From Phaeacidiphilus oryzae TH49 (GTDB lineage Bacteria; Actinomycetota; Actinomycetes; Streptomycetales; Streptomycetaceae), in contig NZ_JQMQ01000005.1 in the NCBI RefSeq assembly GCF_000744815.1, forward strand, positions 4,038,055 through 4,102,054: a stretch of DNA of 64,000 nt, written 5' to 3'. The translations under genes and the position numbers were made by a program. How positions within the stretch are numbered: position 1 is the first letter of the stretch; each line of letters begins with the position of its first letter. Shown one piece after another: positions 29,661-39,817 of the stretch. Under the pieces are notes generated by a model. That model was not told the origin of the DNA and did no database searches. It saw nothing but the letters and a program-made list of their open reading frames with translations.

Positions 29661-31312
29661 GCCCCATCCCTGTCGATCTGTGGACCCTCGCCGCCGGTTC
29701 GTCCGGCACGAGCGCCGCCATCCCGGCCCCGCACATCGAGTACGCCCAGCTCTCCCCGATGCTGGTGGTCTTCGGCGCGGCGCTGGTCGGCGTCCTCGCC
29801 GAGGCCTTCGTACCGCGCCGGGCCCGGTACGCCACCCAGGTCGGGATCGCCCTCCTCGGGCTGGCGCTCTCCTTCGTCGCGGTCATCGTCCTGGCGACTC
29901 AGGGCTACGCCGGCAGCAAGGCGCACCTGGCCGCGATGGGCGCGGTCGCGGTGGACGGCCCCTCGCTCTTCCTCCAGGGCACGATCCTGCTGATCTCGGT
30001 GGTCGCGGTGCTGCAGTTCGCCGAGCGGCGTCTCGAGCCCCGCGGGCCCGGTGACCGGCCGCAGGACGCCTTCGCCCCGCAGGCCGCCGCGGTCCCCGGC
30101 TCGGACGCCGAGAAGGCGGCCGTCCGGGCGGGCTTCGAGACCACCGAGATCTATCCGCTGGTCCTCTTCTCGGTCGGCGGGATGCTGCTCTTCCCGGCCG
30201 CCTCCGACCTGCTGACCATGTTCATCGCGCTGGAGGTCTTCTCCCTCCCGCTCTACCTGATGTGCGCGCTGGCCCGGCGCCGCCGGGTGCTCAGCCAGGA
30301 GGCGGCGGTCAAGTACTTCCTCCTCGGCGCGTTCTCCTCGGCCTTCTTCCTCTTCGGCCTGGCCCTCCTCTACGGCTACGCGGGGACGGTCTCGCTGGGC
30401 GGGATCGCGGACGTGGTCTCCGGCAACGCCCAGATGACCCCGGCGCTGGCCAACACCACGGGGAACGACGCCCTGCTGCTGATCGGCGTGGCGATGCTCG
30501 GCGTCGGCCTCTTCTTCAAGGTCGGCGCGGTGCCGTTCCACTCCTGGACCCCGGACGTCTACCAGGGCGCGCCCACCCCCGTCACCGGCTTCATGGCCGC
30601 CGCGACCAAGGTGGCCGCCTTCGGCGCGCTGCTGCGCCTGGTCTACGTCGCCTTCCCCGGGCTCACCTGGGACTGGCGGCCGGTGATGTGGGGCGTGGCG
30701 ATCCTCACCATGGTGGCCGGCGCGATCATCGCGGTCACCCAGACCGATGTGAAGCGACTGCTGGCCTACTCCTCCATCGCCCACGCCGGCTTCATCCTCA
30801 CCGGCGTGATCGCGGTGAACGGCAAGGGCCTCTCCTCGGTCCTGTTCTACCTGGCCGCGTACGGCTTCGTGACCCTCGGCGCCTTCGCCGTGGTCACCCT
30901 GGTCCGGGACGCGGGCGGGGAGGCCACCCACCTCTCCCGCTGGGCCGGGCTCGGCCGGCGCTCGCCGCTGGTCGCCGCGGTCTTCGCGCTCTTCCTGCTG
31001 GCCTTCGCGGGCATCCCGCTGACCTCCGGTTTCTCCGGGAAGTTCGCGGTCTTCCAGGCGGCGGCCAGCGGGGGAGCGGTGCCGCTGGTGATCATCGGTG
31101 TGCTCTCCTCGGCGGTGGCGGCGTTCTTCTACATCCGGGTCATCGTGCTGATGTTCTTCTCCGACCCGCGGCCGGACGGGCCGACGGTGGCCGTGCCGAG
31201 CGCGTTCACCGGGGTGGCGATCGGGCTGGGCGCGATCGTGACGGTGGTGCTCGGCATCGCTCCGCAGTACTTCCTCCACCTCGCCGACCAGGCCGGGGTG
31301 TTCGTCCGCTGA
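29657..31312 (+). CDS. nuoN: NADH-quinone oxidoreductase subunit N
   Basis: 551 residues, the third antiporter-like pump. FIALEVFSLPLYLMCAL and PFHSWTPDVYQGAPTPVTGF are diagnostic. GTG 29657 overlaps the nuoM stop (GTGA) behind GGAGGTGA. It is the last nuo gene. Confidence 0.96.
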   Translation: MSPIPVDLWTLAAGSSGTSAAIPAPHIEYAQLSPMLVVFGAALVGVLAEAFVPRRARYATQVGIALLGLALSFVAVIVLATQGYAGSKAHLAAMGAVAVDGPSLFLQGTILLISVVAVLQFAERRLEPRGPGDRPQDAFAPQAAAVPGSDAEKAAVRAGFETTEIYPLVLFSVGGMLLFPAASDLLTMFIALEVFSLPLYLMCALARRRRVLSQEAAVKYFLLGAFSSAFFLFGLALLYGYAGTVSLGGIADVVSGNAQMTPALANTTGNDALLLIGVAMLGVGLFFKVGAVPFHSWTPDVYQGAPTPVTGFMAAATKVAAFGALLRLVYVAFPGLTWDWRPVMWGVAILTMVAGAIIAVTQTDVKRLLAYSSIAHAGFILTGVIAVNGKGLSSVLFYLAAYGFVTLGAFAVVTLVRDAGGEATHLSRWAGLGRRSPLVAAVFALFLLAFAGIPLTSGFSGKFAVFQAAASGGAVPLVIIGVLSSAVAAFFYIRVIVLMFFSDPRPDGPTVAVPSAFTGVAIGLGAIVTVVLGIAPQYFLHLADQAGVFVR

Positions 31313-31483
31313 CCAGGAGTCCGATGGATCGCCGGGAGGTGTTCGGTCGGCGGCGGGCCGGTTCCCCAGCGGGTGCCGGCCGGCCGCCGATCGGTCGTCG
31401 ATCGCTCGCCGATGGGCGGTGGCAGCAGGTCAGACACCCTTCCGGCGGGGACGGGCAGAGACGGAGATCCACATCAGAACCGA

Positions 31484-31489
31484 TACCCT
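31484..31489 (+). promoter_or_regulatory. Candidate -10 of the polyprenyl synthase gene
   Basis: TACCCT in the 252-bp gap after nuoN. The -35 is poor. It would give a leader of about 70 nt ending in AGGAGG (31552-31557). The gap also holds a 58-codon Arg-rich frame that I do not accept as a gene. Confidence 0.35.
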
Positions 31490-31564
31490 GCCTGTGGTGA
31501 AGACGCGGCGGACGACCCGGATGTTCGGGCGCTGCCCGATCGAGCAGCGACAGGAGGCGTCCTC

Positions 31565-32575
31565 GTGGCGGTCGTGAGGCCTTTCGGCCTGGGCGTGCAG
31601 GACGAGAGCTTGGAATCGGACATCAAGCTCGGGATGTCCGCCGTCGAGCAGTCGCTGCTGGAGGCGACCAAGAGCGACACCCCGTTCATCACGGAGGCCG
31701 CCCAGCACCTGCTGGAGGCCGGCGGCAAGCGGTTCCGCCCGCTGGTGGTGCTGCTCGCCTCCCAGTTCGGCGACCCCAACGCGCCGGGCGTCGTCCCGGC
31801 GGGCTGCGTCGTCGAGCTCACCCATGTCGCCACCCTCTACCACGACGACGTGATGGACGAGGCCGATCTGCGGCGGGGGGCCCCGAGCGCCAACGCCCGC
31901 TGGGACAACTCGCTCGCGATCCTCACCGGTGACTTCCTCTTCTCCCGGGCCTCGCAGATCGTCTCCGGGCTCGGCCCGGAGGCGGTGCGGATCCAGGCCG
32001 AGGCCTTCGAACGGCTGGTCACCGGCCAGATCCTGGAGACGGCCGGCGCGCAGCCGGGGGACGACCCGGTCCAGCACTACCTGGAGGTGCTCGGCGGGAA
32101 GACCTCCTCGCTGGTCGCCGCCGCCGGGCACCTGGGCGCGCTGATGGCCGGGGCCGACCCGTGGGTCGTGGAGATACTGACCCAGTACGGGGAGCGGATC
32201 GGGCTGGCCTTCCAGCTCGCCGACGACATTCTGGACATCACCAGCGAGAGCAGCGAGTCCGGGAAGACGCCCGGGACGGACCTGCGCGAGGGCGTCCCGA
32301 CGCTGCCGGTGCTGCGGCTGCGCGAGATGTCCCCCGACCCGGCGGTGCCCGGGGACCTCCGCCTCCGCGAGCTCCTCGACACCGGTGTCGAGTCCGACGA
32401 GGACCTCGCCGAGGCGCTGACGCTGCTGCGCGCGCATCCCGCGCTGCGGGTCGCCCGAGAGGACACCCTCCGCTATGCGGAGGAGGCCCGCAGCCTTCTC
32501 GCCCCGCTGCCGGAGTGCCCGGCGAAGCAGGCGCTGGAGCGCCTCTGCGACACGGTCGCCCTCCGCACGATGTAG
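31565..32575 (+). CDS. Long-chain trans-polyprenyl diphosphate synthase
   Basis: 336 residues from GTG 31565, with AGGAGG 7 nt upstream. The two aspartate-rich motifs bind Mg and the diphosphates: FARM DDVMDEADLRR (from 94) and SARM DDILD (220-224). The residue five places before FARM is Ala (TLYHDD context), the small side chain that permits long products. It most likely makes the C40-C45 menaquinone side chain, given complex I and menaquinone genes nearby. Cytoplasmic. The same frame runs open ~190 nt upstream without a better start. Confidence 0.88.
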   Translation: MAVVRPFGLGVQDESLESDIKLGMSAVEQSLLEATKSDTPFITEAAQHLLEAGGKRFRPLVVLLASQFGDPNAPGVVPAGCVVELTHVATLYHDDVMDEADLRRGAPSANARWDNSLAILTGDFLFSRASQIVSGLGPEAVRIQAEAFERLVTGQILETAGAQPGDDPVQHYLEVLGGKTSSLVAAAGHLGALMAGADPWVVEILTQYGERIGLAFQLADDILDITSESSESGKTPGTDLREGVPTLPVLRLREMSPDPAVPGDLRLRELLDTGVESDEDLAEALTLLRAHPALRVAREDTLRYAEEARSLLAPLPECPAKQALERLCDTVALRTM

Positions 32576-32641
32576 CAGCCCGGGCGGCGCGCCCCTTGCT
32601 TCGCCCTTCGGCTTCATCCGGGGTCCGGGGCTGGGGACAAG

Positions 32642-32654
32642 TAATCTATGGCCC
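32642..32654 (+). promoter_or_regulatory. Leaderless-type promoter of the response regulator
   Basis: TAATCT (32642-32647) ends 7 nt before ATG 32655, with no Shine-Dalgarno. This places transcription start at or next to the ATG. Confidence 0.5.
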
Positions 32655-33305
32655 ATGACGCGTGTGGTGATCGCCGAGGACTCCGTGCTGTTGCGGGAAG
32701 GGCTCACCCGGCTGCTCACGGATCGGGGGTTCGAGGTCGTCGGAGCGGTGGGGGACGGTGACGCGCTGATCGACGCCGTCGCCGAGCACCTGCCGGACGT
32801 GGTCGTCGCGGACGTGCGGATGCCGCCGACCCACACCGACGAGGGCGTCCGCGCCTGCGTGGCCCTCCGCGGCAGCCATCCCACCGTAGGCACCCTCGTC
32901 CTCTCGCAGTACGTCGAGGAGCGATACGCGTCCGAACTCCTCTCCGGCTCGGCCGGGGGCGGCGTCGGATACCTCCTCAAGGACCGCGTGGCCGACGTCC
33001 GGGAGTTCGCCGAGGCCGTGGAGCGGGTGGCCACCGGCGGCACCGCGCTGGACCCCGAGGTCGTCGCCCAGCTCCTCGGCCGCAGCCGGAAGCGGGACGT
33101 CCTCGCCGATCTGACGCCCCGTGAGCGCGAGGTACTGTCCCTGATGGCGGAGGGCCGCACCAACGGCGCGATCGCCAAGCAGCTCGTGGTCTCCGACGGG
33201 GCGGTGGAGAAGCACGTCAGCAACATCTTCATGAAGCTCGGCCTGGGCCAGAGCGCCGAGGACCACCGCAGGGTGCTCGCCGTCCTCGCCTTCATCAACG
33301 GGTGA
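32655..33305 (+). CDS. NarL/LuxR-type response regulator, orphan
   Basis: 216 residues. The receiver domain has the acidic pair E8/D9, the phospho-acceptor D53 (VVVADVRMPP) and the Lys in YLLKDR. The C-terminal LuxR HTH begins LTPREREVLSLMAEGRTNGA. No histidine kinase lies nearby, so the partner is elsewhere. It sits between the polyprenyl synthase and korA on the same strand, but has its own -10. Confidence 0.88.
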   Translation: MTRVVIAEDSVLLREGLTRLLTDRGFEVVGAVGDGDALIDAVAEHLPDVVVADVRMPPTHTDEGVRACVALRGSHPTVGTLVLSQYVEERYASELLSGSAGGGVGYLLKDRVADVREFAEAVERVATGGTALDPEVVAQLLGRSRKRDVLADLTPREREVLSLMAEGRTNGAIAKQLVVSDGAVEKHVSNIFMKLGLGQSAEDHRRVLAVLAFING

Positions 33306-33369
33306 CACCGGTGGCCTAAACCCCGCTCGGCACCGCAGTAATCAGCCGTACGTCACAAGGGGCCTCCCG

Positions 33370-33397
33370 GCTGAGGCGAGCCTCAGCGGCATAGGAT
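33370..33397 (+). promoter_or_regulatory. korA promoter region with palindrome
   Basis: TAGGAT (33392-33397) is a good -10. A perfect inverted repeat GCTGAGG-CGAG-CCTCAGC (33370-33387) covers the -35 position, which otherwise lacks TTGAC. That layout suggests a regulator-dependent or repressed promoter. The leader to korA is ~75 nt. Confidence 0.4.
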
Positions 33398-33477
33398 GCG
33401 GATGGTGGGCCATTGTGCGGACGGGGCACCGGGCCGCGCGCCGCTGATGGTCCTGCGCCGAGGGAGGTCCAGCAAAA

Positions 33478-35422
33478 GTGACCAGCCAGGTCGAGCAGAC
33501 GGAGGCGACCGCCGAGGACGCGGCGGCGCCGACCCGAGGGGCGGGGGCGACCACGGCCGCGGGCAAGGCCAAAGAGGTGCGTCGTCTGGACCGGGTGATC
33601 ATCCGGTTCGCGGGGGACTCCGGTGACGGCATGCAGCTCACCGGTGACCGGTTCACATCGGAGACGGCGTCGTTCGGCAACGACCTGTCGACCCTCCCCA
33701 ACTTCCCGGCCGAGATCCGGGCCCCAGCCGGCACCCTCCCGGGCGTGTCGTCGTTCCAGCTGCACTTCGCCGACCACGACATCCTGACCCCGGGGGACGC
33801 CCCCCACGTGCTGGTGGCGATGAACCCGGCCGCCCTCAAGGCGAACCTGCCGGACCTGCCGTCCGGCGCCGAGATCATCGTGAACACCGACGAGTTCACC
33901 AAGCGCGCGCTGTCCAAGGTCGGCTACGGCGCCGACCCGCTGGGCGACGGCTCGCTGGACGGCTACCGGCTGCACAAGGTGCCGCTGACCACCCTGACCG
34001 TCGAGGCGCTGAAGGACTCGGGCCTGGCCCGCAAGGACGCCGAGCGGGCCAAGAACATGTTCGCGCTGGGCCTGCTGTCCTGGATGTACAACCGGCCGAC
34101 CGAGGGCACGGAGTCCTTCCTGCGGCAGAAGTTCGCCAAGAAGACCGACATCGCCGAGGCCAACGTCCGGGCGTTCCAGGCGGGTTGGAACTTCGGCGAG
34201 ACCACGGAGGACTTCGCGGTCTCGTACGAGGTGGAGCCGGCCAAGGAGGCCTTCCCGGCCGGCACCTACCGCAACATCTCCGGCAACGTGGCCCTGGCCT
34301 ACGGCCTGATCGCGGCCTCCCAGCGCTCGGGGCTGCCGCTGTACCTCGGCTCGTACCCGATCACCCCGGCCTCGGACGTGCTCCACGAGCTGTCCAAGCA
34401 CAAGAACTTCGGGGTGCGGACCTTCCAGGCGGAGGACGAGATCGCCGGGATCGGGGCCGCGCTGGGCGCGGCCTTCGGCGGTTCCCTGGCCGTGACGACG
34501 ACCTCGGGGCCCGGTGTGGCGCTGAAGTCGGAGACCATCGGGCTGGCCGTGTCGCTCGAGCTGCCGCTGCTGGTGGTGGACATCCAGCGCGGCGGCCCCT
34601 CGACGGGCCTGCCGACCAAGACCGAGCAGGCGGACCTGCTGCAGGCGATGTTCGGGCGCAACGGCGAGGCGCCGGTGCCGATCGTCGCCCCGGCGACGCC
34701 CGCCGAGTGCTTCTCGGCGGCGCTGGAGGCCGCGCGGATCGCCCTGACCTACCGGACGCCGGTCTTCCTCCTGTCGGACGGGTACCTGGCGAACGGCTCG
34801 GAGCCGTGGCGGATCCCTGACGTGGCGTCACTTCCCGACCTCGGCGTGGAGTTCGCGACCGAGCCGAACCGCGAGGACGGCTCGTTCTGGCCGTATCTGC
34901 GCGACGAGGAGACGCTGGCCCGTCCGTGGGCGGTGCCCGGCACGCCGGGACTCGAGCACCGGATCGGCGGTATCGAGAAGCAGGACGGCACCGGGAACAT
35001 CTCCTACGACCCGGACAACCACGAGAGGATGGTCCGGCTCCGGCAGGCCAAGGTGGACGGCATCGCGAAGACGGTGAAGCCGATCGCGGTCGATGATCCG
35101 AGCGAGGACGCCAGGCTTCTGGTGCTGGGCTGGGGCTCGACCTACGGGCCGATCGCGGCGGCGGTGCGCCGGGTGCGGGACGCCGGCGGCCGGGTGGCCC
35201 AGGCGCACCTGCGGCACCTCAACCCGTTCCCGGCCAACCTCGGCGAGCTGCTGAAGTCCTATGACCGGGTGCTGGTCCCGGAGATGAACATGGGTCAGCT
35301 GGCGCTGCTGATCCGCGGCAGGTACCTGGTGGACGCGCGCTCCTTCACCCAGGTGCGCGGTCTGCCGTTCAAGGCCGAGCAGCTCGCCGACGCGATCAAG
35401 GCAGAACTCGAGGAGACCGACC

Positions 35423-35430
<8 letters not shown>
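33478..35430 (+). CDS. korA: 2-oxoglutarate:ferredoxin oxidoreductase alpha subunit (gamma-alpha fusion)
   Basis: 650 residues from GTG 33478, with GAGGGAGG upstream. Residues ~38-220 form the gamma domain (RFAGDSGDGMQLTGDRF); ~245-650 form the pyrimidine-binding alpha part (LGSYPITPASDVLHELSKH). With KorB it oxidises 2-oxoglutarate to succinyl-CoA and reduces ferredoxin, replacing or supplementing the NAD-linked dehydrogenase. The fusion layout is standard in actinobacteria. Confidence 0.94.
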
Positions 35431-36598
<1,168 letters not shown>

Positions 36599-36624
36599 CC
36601 ACCGGTCGTACGCCGATCGACGTA

Positions 36625-36659
36625 CTGCGGCGCCGCGGGGGAGACCCGCGGCGCCGCAG
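36625..36659 (+). terminator. Terminator of korAB
   Basis: A perfect 15-bp stem (CTGCGGCGCCGCGGG and its complement) with loop GGAGA, 26 nt after the korB stop. Confidence 0.85.
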
Positions 36660-36853
36660 GCGTCTCCGGACCGCACTCCTTGCGCCGATCAGGCGTTAAG
36701 GAGTCGTTAGAAACGTTAAAGCGACAGCAAATCTGTCCGAATTGTCGCATTGTCAGAGGGTATCCATGCTCGGGTGTCCTCCGCGTCCGCGTCCGCGGGC
36801 CCGGAGGACCGCTCAAGCCCGACCCTCCAGACGCCGAATCGGACCCCGTAGCC

Positions 36854-38896
36854 ATGGCACGTCGCACTGAAGGCCCCGCCGCCCCGGACGCCCCCTCGCA
36901 ACCGGAGACGCCCCCGGGCGGACGGGCCCCCGGCGGCGCCACCGCGCACGCGGCGGAGAACCTTCCGGAGTCCCTCGGCTACCGGATCAAGAAGCGGCTG
37001 CTCGGCCGGCCCCTGGTGACCGAGCAGCTGGGCGAGGAGAAGCTCTCCAACCCGATCGCCCTCGGCGTCCTCGCCTCCGACTGCATCTCCTCCTCCGCGT
37101 ACGGCTCGGAGCAGATGCTCACCATCCTGGTGCCGGTGATCGGGATGTCGGCGTTCAGCATGCTGATGCCGGTCACCTTCGTCATCCTCGCGGTGCTGTT
37201 CGTCCTCACCCTGTCCTACCGGCAGGTCGTGATGGTCTACACCCGGGCCGGCGGCTCGTACGTGGTCGCCAGGGACAACTTCGGGCCGAACGTGGCCCAG
37301 GTCGCCGCGGTGGCGCTGCTGATCGACTACATCGTCACGGTGGCGGTGCAGACCGCCGCCGGAACGGACGCCATCGCCTCGCTGGTGCACCTCCTGGGCA
37401 ACGGCTACACCGGTTTCGACCGGTACAAGCTGGCGTTGTCCGTGGTGATCGTGCTGGTGCTGTGCTGGGGCAATCTGCGCGGGATCCGGGAGGCCGGCCG
37501 GGCCTTCGCCATGCCCGCGTACCTCTTCATGGGGGCGATGGCGCTGGTCTTCGCGGTCTCCGCGATCCGGCTGGCGATGGGCGACCTGCCGCACGCCGAC
37601 GTCCACGCGGCGGGCGCGATGACGCTCGGCGGCCACGGCGGCACCGGGGTGCTGATGGGGGCCTCGGTCTTCATCGTGCTCAAGTCCTTCGCCAACGGCG
37701 GTTCCTCGCTGACCGGTCTGGAGGCGATCTCCAACGGCGTCAGTGCCTTCCGCAGCCCGCAGGGGGTGAACGCCCGGAAGACGCTGGTGGCGATGAGCTG
37801 CATCCTCGGCGTGCTGGTGCTCGGCGTCTCCACACTGGCCTTCATCACCCACGCCATCCCGTACAACTCCGGCAACCCGACGGTGATCTCGCAGGAGGCC
37901 AGCCTGGCCTTCGGCGGCGGCTGGCTCGGGCAGGCCGGACTGGTCTTCGTCCAGCTGGCCACCGCGCTGATCCTCTACACCGGCGCCAACACCTCCTTCA
38001 ACGGCTTCCCGTTCCTGGCCAGCTTCGTCGCCGAGGACTCCTTCCTGCCAAGGCAGCTGACCAAGCGCGGCCACCGGCTGGCGTTCTCGGCCGGCATCAC
38101 CGTCCTCACCGTGATCGCGCTGGGGCTGCTGATCGGCACCGACGGGCGGCTGGACAAGCTGGTCGCGATGTACGCGATCGGCGTCTTCACCGGCTTCTTC
38201 ATGGCCGGCATCGGGATGTTCAAGCACTTCTGGACGCGGCGGGAGGCCCGGCGCCGGACGGCCGGGCTGATCGTCAACGGGCTGGCCGCGCTCGCCTCCG
38301 CGGCGGTGGTGATCATCTTCGCGATCACCAAGTTCACCGAGGGCGCCTGGATGGTCGTGGTGATCTTCCCGATCGGCGTCTACTCGCTGATCCGGGTCAA
38401 CCGCCGCTATCGCGAGGAGGCCGAGGCGCTGGCCGCCGCGCCCGCCGACGCCACCCGGCCGACCGCCCGCAAGCAGCTGATGTTCGTCCTGGTCGACCGG
38501 GTCGACCTGGCCGTCCTCAAGGCCATCCGGTACGCCCGCTCGCTGCGGCCGGCCGAGCTGCGGGCGGTGCACTTCATGGTGGACAGCAGGGAGGCCGAGC
38601 GGCTGGGCGCGCACTGGGACGAGGCGGAGGTGGGCGACCTGCCGCTGGAGATCGTCCAGTGCCCGGACCGCCGGATCACCCGCGCCCTGCTGGAGTACAT
38701 CGCGCGGGCCGCGGACACCCCGGGGGCGCAGGTGACCCTGCTGATCCCGGAGCGGACCTACTCGCCGATCCTCGGCCGGCTGCTGCACCGCAGGACTCCG
38801 GACCACATCGCCCGGGCCGTCGGCAAGCTGCCGAACGTGGTCGCCACCATCGTGCCGTTCGACGTGGTGCTGCCGAGGCGTCCGGCCAAGGACTGA
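36854..38896 (+). CDS. KimA-like APC-superfamily potassium transporter
   Basis: 680 residues. About twelve membrane helices are followed by a ~160-residue cytoplasmic C-terminal domain. The N-terminal block LGEEKLSNPIALGVLASDCI and then SSSAYGSEQMLTIL closely follows Bacillus KimA (YdaO), a high-affinity K+/H+ symporter of the KUP superfamily. AGGSYVVARDNFGP and YIVTVAVQTAAGTDAI support the family. Such proteins dimerise through the C-terminal domain and are inhibited by c-di-AMP in Bacillus. ATG 36854 lacks a Shine-Dalgarno and the N-terminal ~40 residues are low-complexity, so the start is uncertain. An amino-acid permease remains possible. Confidence 0.78.
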   Translation: MARRTEGPAAPDAPSQPETPPGGRAPGGATAHAAENLPESLGYRIKKRLLGRPLVTEQLGEEKLSNPIALGVLASDCISSSAYGSEQMLTILVPVIGMSAFSMLMPVTFVILAVLFVLTLSYRQVVMVYTRAGGSYVVARDNFGPNVAQVAAVALLIDYIVTVAVQTAAGTDAIASLVHLLGNGYTGFDRYKLALSVVIVLVLCWGNLRGIREAGRAFAMPAYLFMGAMALVFAVSAIRLAMGDLPHADVHAAGAMTLGGHGGTGVLMGASVFIVLKSFANGGSSLTGLEAISNGVSAFRSPQGVNARKTLVAMSCILGVLVLGVSTLAFITHAIPYNSGNPTVISQEASLAFGGGWLGQAGLVFVQLATALILYTGANTSFNGFPFLASFVAEDSFLPRQLTKRGHRLAFSAGITVLTVIALGLLIGTDGRLDKLVAMYAIGVFTGFFMAGIGMFKHFWTRREARRRTAGLIVNGLAALASAAVVIIFAITKFTEGAWMVVVIFPIGVYSLIRVNRRYREEAEALAAAPADATRPTARKQLMFVLVDRVDLAVLKAIRYARSLRPAELRAVHFMVDSREAERLGAHWDEAEVGDLPLEIVQCPDRRITRALLEYIARAADTPGAQVTLLIPERTYSPILGRLLHRRTPDHIARAVGKLPNVVATIVPFDVVLPRRPAKD

Positions 38897-38920
38897 CCTG
38901 GCCTGAGCGCGTCAGGAGTA

Positions 38921-38949
38921 TTGACAGCCCTCTCGCCGTGCGGTTGTGT
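38921..38949 (+). promoter_or_regulatory. Promoter of the DeoR-type gene
   Basis: TTGACA (38921-38926), 17-bp spacer, TTGTGT (38944-38949). The TTG is in frame with the regulator and could be mistaken for a start codon. Confidence 0.5.
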
Positions 38950-38965
38950 GCGGAACCGTTTGGGG

Positions 38966-39793
38966 GTGGGGAATTTGCTCGCCAGAAGGCGCCAATCCGC
39001 GATCCTCGCGGAGATCCGCACGATCGGCAGTGTGCGCGTGGCCGAGCTCTCCGCCCGCTACCGGGTCTCGGAGATGACGATCCGCCGGGACCTGGCGGCG
39101 CTCGCCCGGCAGGGGCTGGTGGAGAAGGTGCACGGCGGCGCGCTCCTCTCCGGTTCGGGGACCGGGGCCGGGCGGGCGGTCGAGCCCGGCTTCGAGGCCA
39201 AGTCCTCCTGGGCGCCGGCCGCCAAGGAGGAGATCGCGCGGGCCGCCGCGGCGCTCGCCGTCCCCGGCAGCGCGGTCGCGCTCTCCGCGGGCACCACCAC
39301 CCGGGCGCTGGCCCGCCACCTGGCGGGGGTGCCGCGGCTCACCGTGGTGACCAACTCGGTGCGGGTCGCCGAGGCGCTGGAGGAGGAGGCCGGCCGTCGT
39401 CCGGAGGGGGACGGGGCGACGGTGGTCCTCACCGGCGGTGTCCGGACCCCGTCGGACGCACTGGTCGGCCCGATCGCCGAACTGGCCCTCCACGAGCTGC
39501 ACGTCGACCTCCTCTTCACCGGCTGCCACGGGATCGACCCGTCGGCCGGCCTGACCACCCCCAACCTCGCCGAGGCGGAGACCAACCGGGCGCTGGTCGG
39601 CTGCGCCGGGCGGGTGGTGGCGGTGGCCGACCACAGCAAGTGGGGTGTGGTGAGCCTCAGCTCGTTCGTGTCGCTGTCCGGCGTGGACACCCTGGTCACC
39701 GACGCGGACCTGGCGGAGCCGGCGCGCCGCGCGGCGCGCGACCACGTCCGCCGGCTGATCGTCGCCGACGCGGACCCGGCCCGTGGGGGCTGA
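38966..39793 (+). CDS. DeoR-family transcriptional repressor
   Basis: About 275 residues from GTG 38966; TTG 38975, behind GGGGTGGGG, is an equally good start. The N-terminal winged HTH (VRVAELSARYRVSEMTIRRD) is followed by the DeoR sugar-phosphate sensor domain (SAGTTTRALARHL, TGCHGIDPSAGLTTPN, VADHSKWG). Such repressors usually respond to a phosphorylated sugar. The convergent neighbour is a sugar-binding lipoprotein, so carbohydrate control is likely; the exact ligand is unknown. Confidence 0.88.
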   Translation: MGNLLARRRQSAILAEIRTIGSVRVAELSARYRVSEMTIRRDLAALARQGLVEKVHGGALLSGSGTGAGRAVEPGFEAKSSWAPAAKEEIARAAAALAVPGSAVALSAGTTTRALARHLAGVPRLTVVTNSVRVAEALEEEAGRRPEGDGATVVLTGGVRTPSDALVGPIAELALHELHVDLLFTGCHGIDPSAGLTTPNLAEAETNRALVGCAGRVVAVADHSKWGVVSLSSFVSLSGVDTLVTDADLAEPARRAARDHVRRLIVADADPARGG

Positions 39794-39796
39794 CGC

Positions 39797-39813
39797 CGCC
39801 CCGGCGCGGGGCG
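39797..39813. terminator. Short bidirectional hairpin
   Basis: CGCCCC-GGCGC-GGGGCG lies in the 24-bp gap between the convergent DeoR and solute-binding-protein genes. Confidence 0.5.
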
Positions 39814-39817
39814 ACCG

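Noticed and set aside
31324-31500. 58-codon Arg-rich ORF after nuoN, with AGGAG before its ATG
   Set aside because: No homology, atypical composition, and it overlaps the candidate promoter of the polyprenyl synthase gene. Translation is possible but unsupported.
36599-36853. Possible ydaO-type c-di-AMP riboswitch before the KimA-like gene
   Set aside because: GCCGAATC just before the ATG resembles one block, but the GGGTGAA and downstream conserved blocks are missing, and there is no room before the start codon.
38921-38923. TTG as start codon of the DeoR regulator
   Set aside because: It is part of a TTGACA -35 box, and the added residues do not resemble a DeoR N-terminus.
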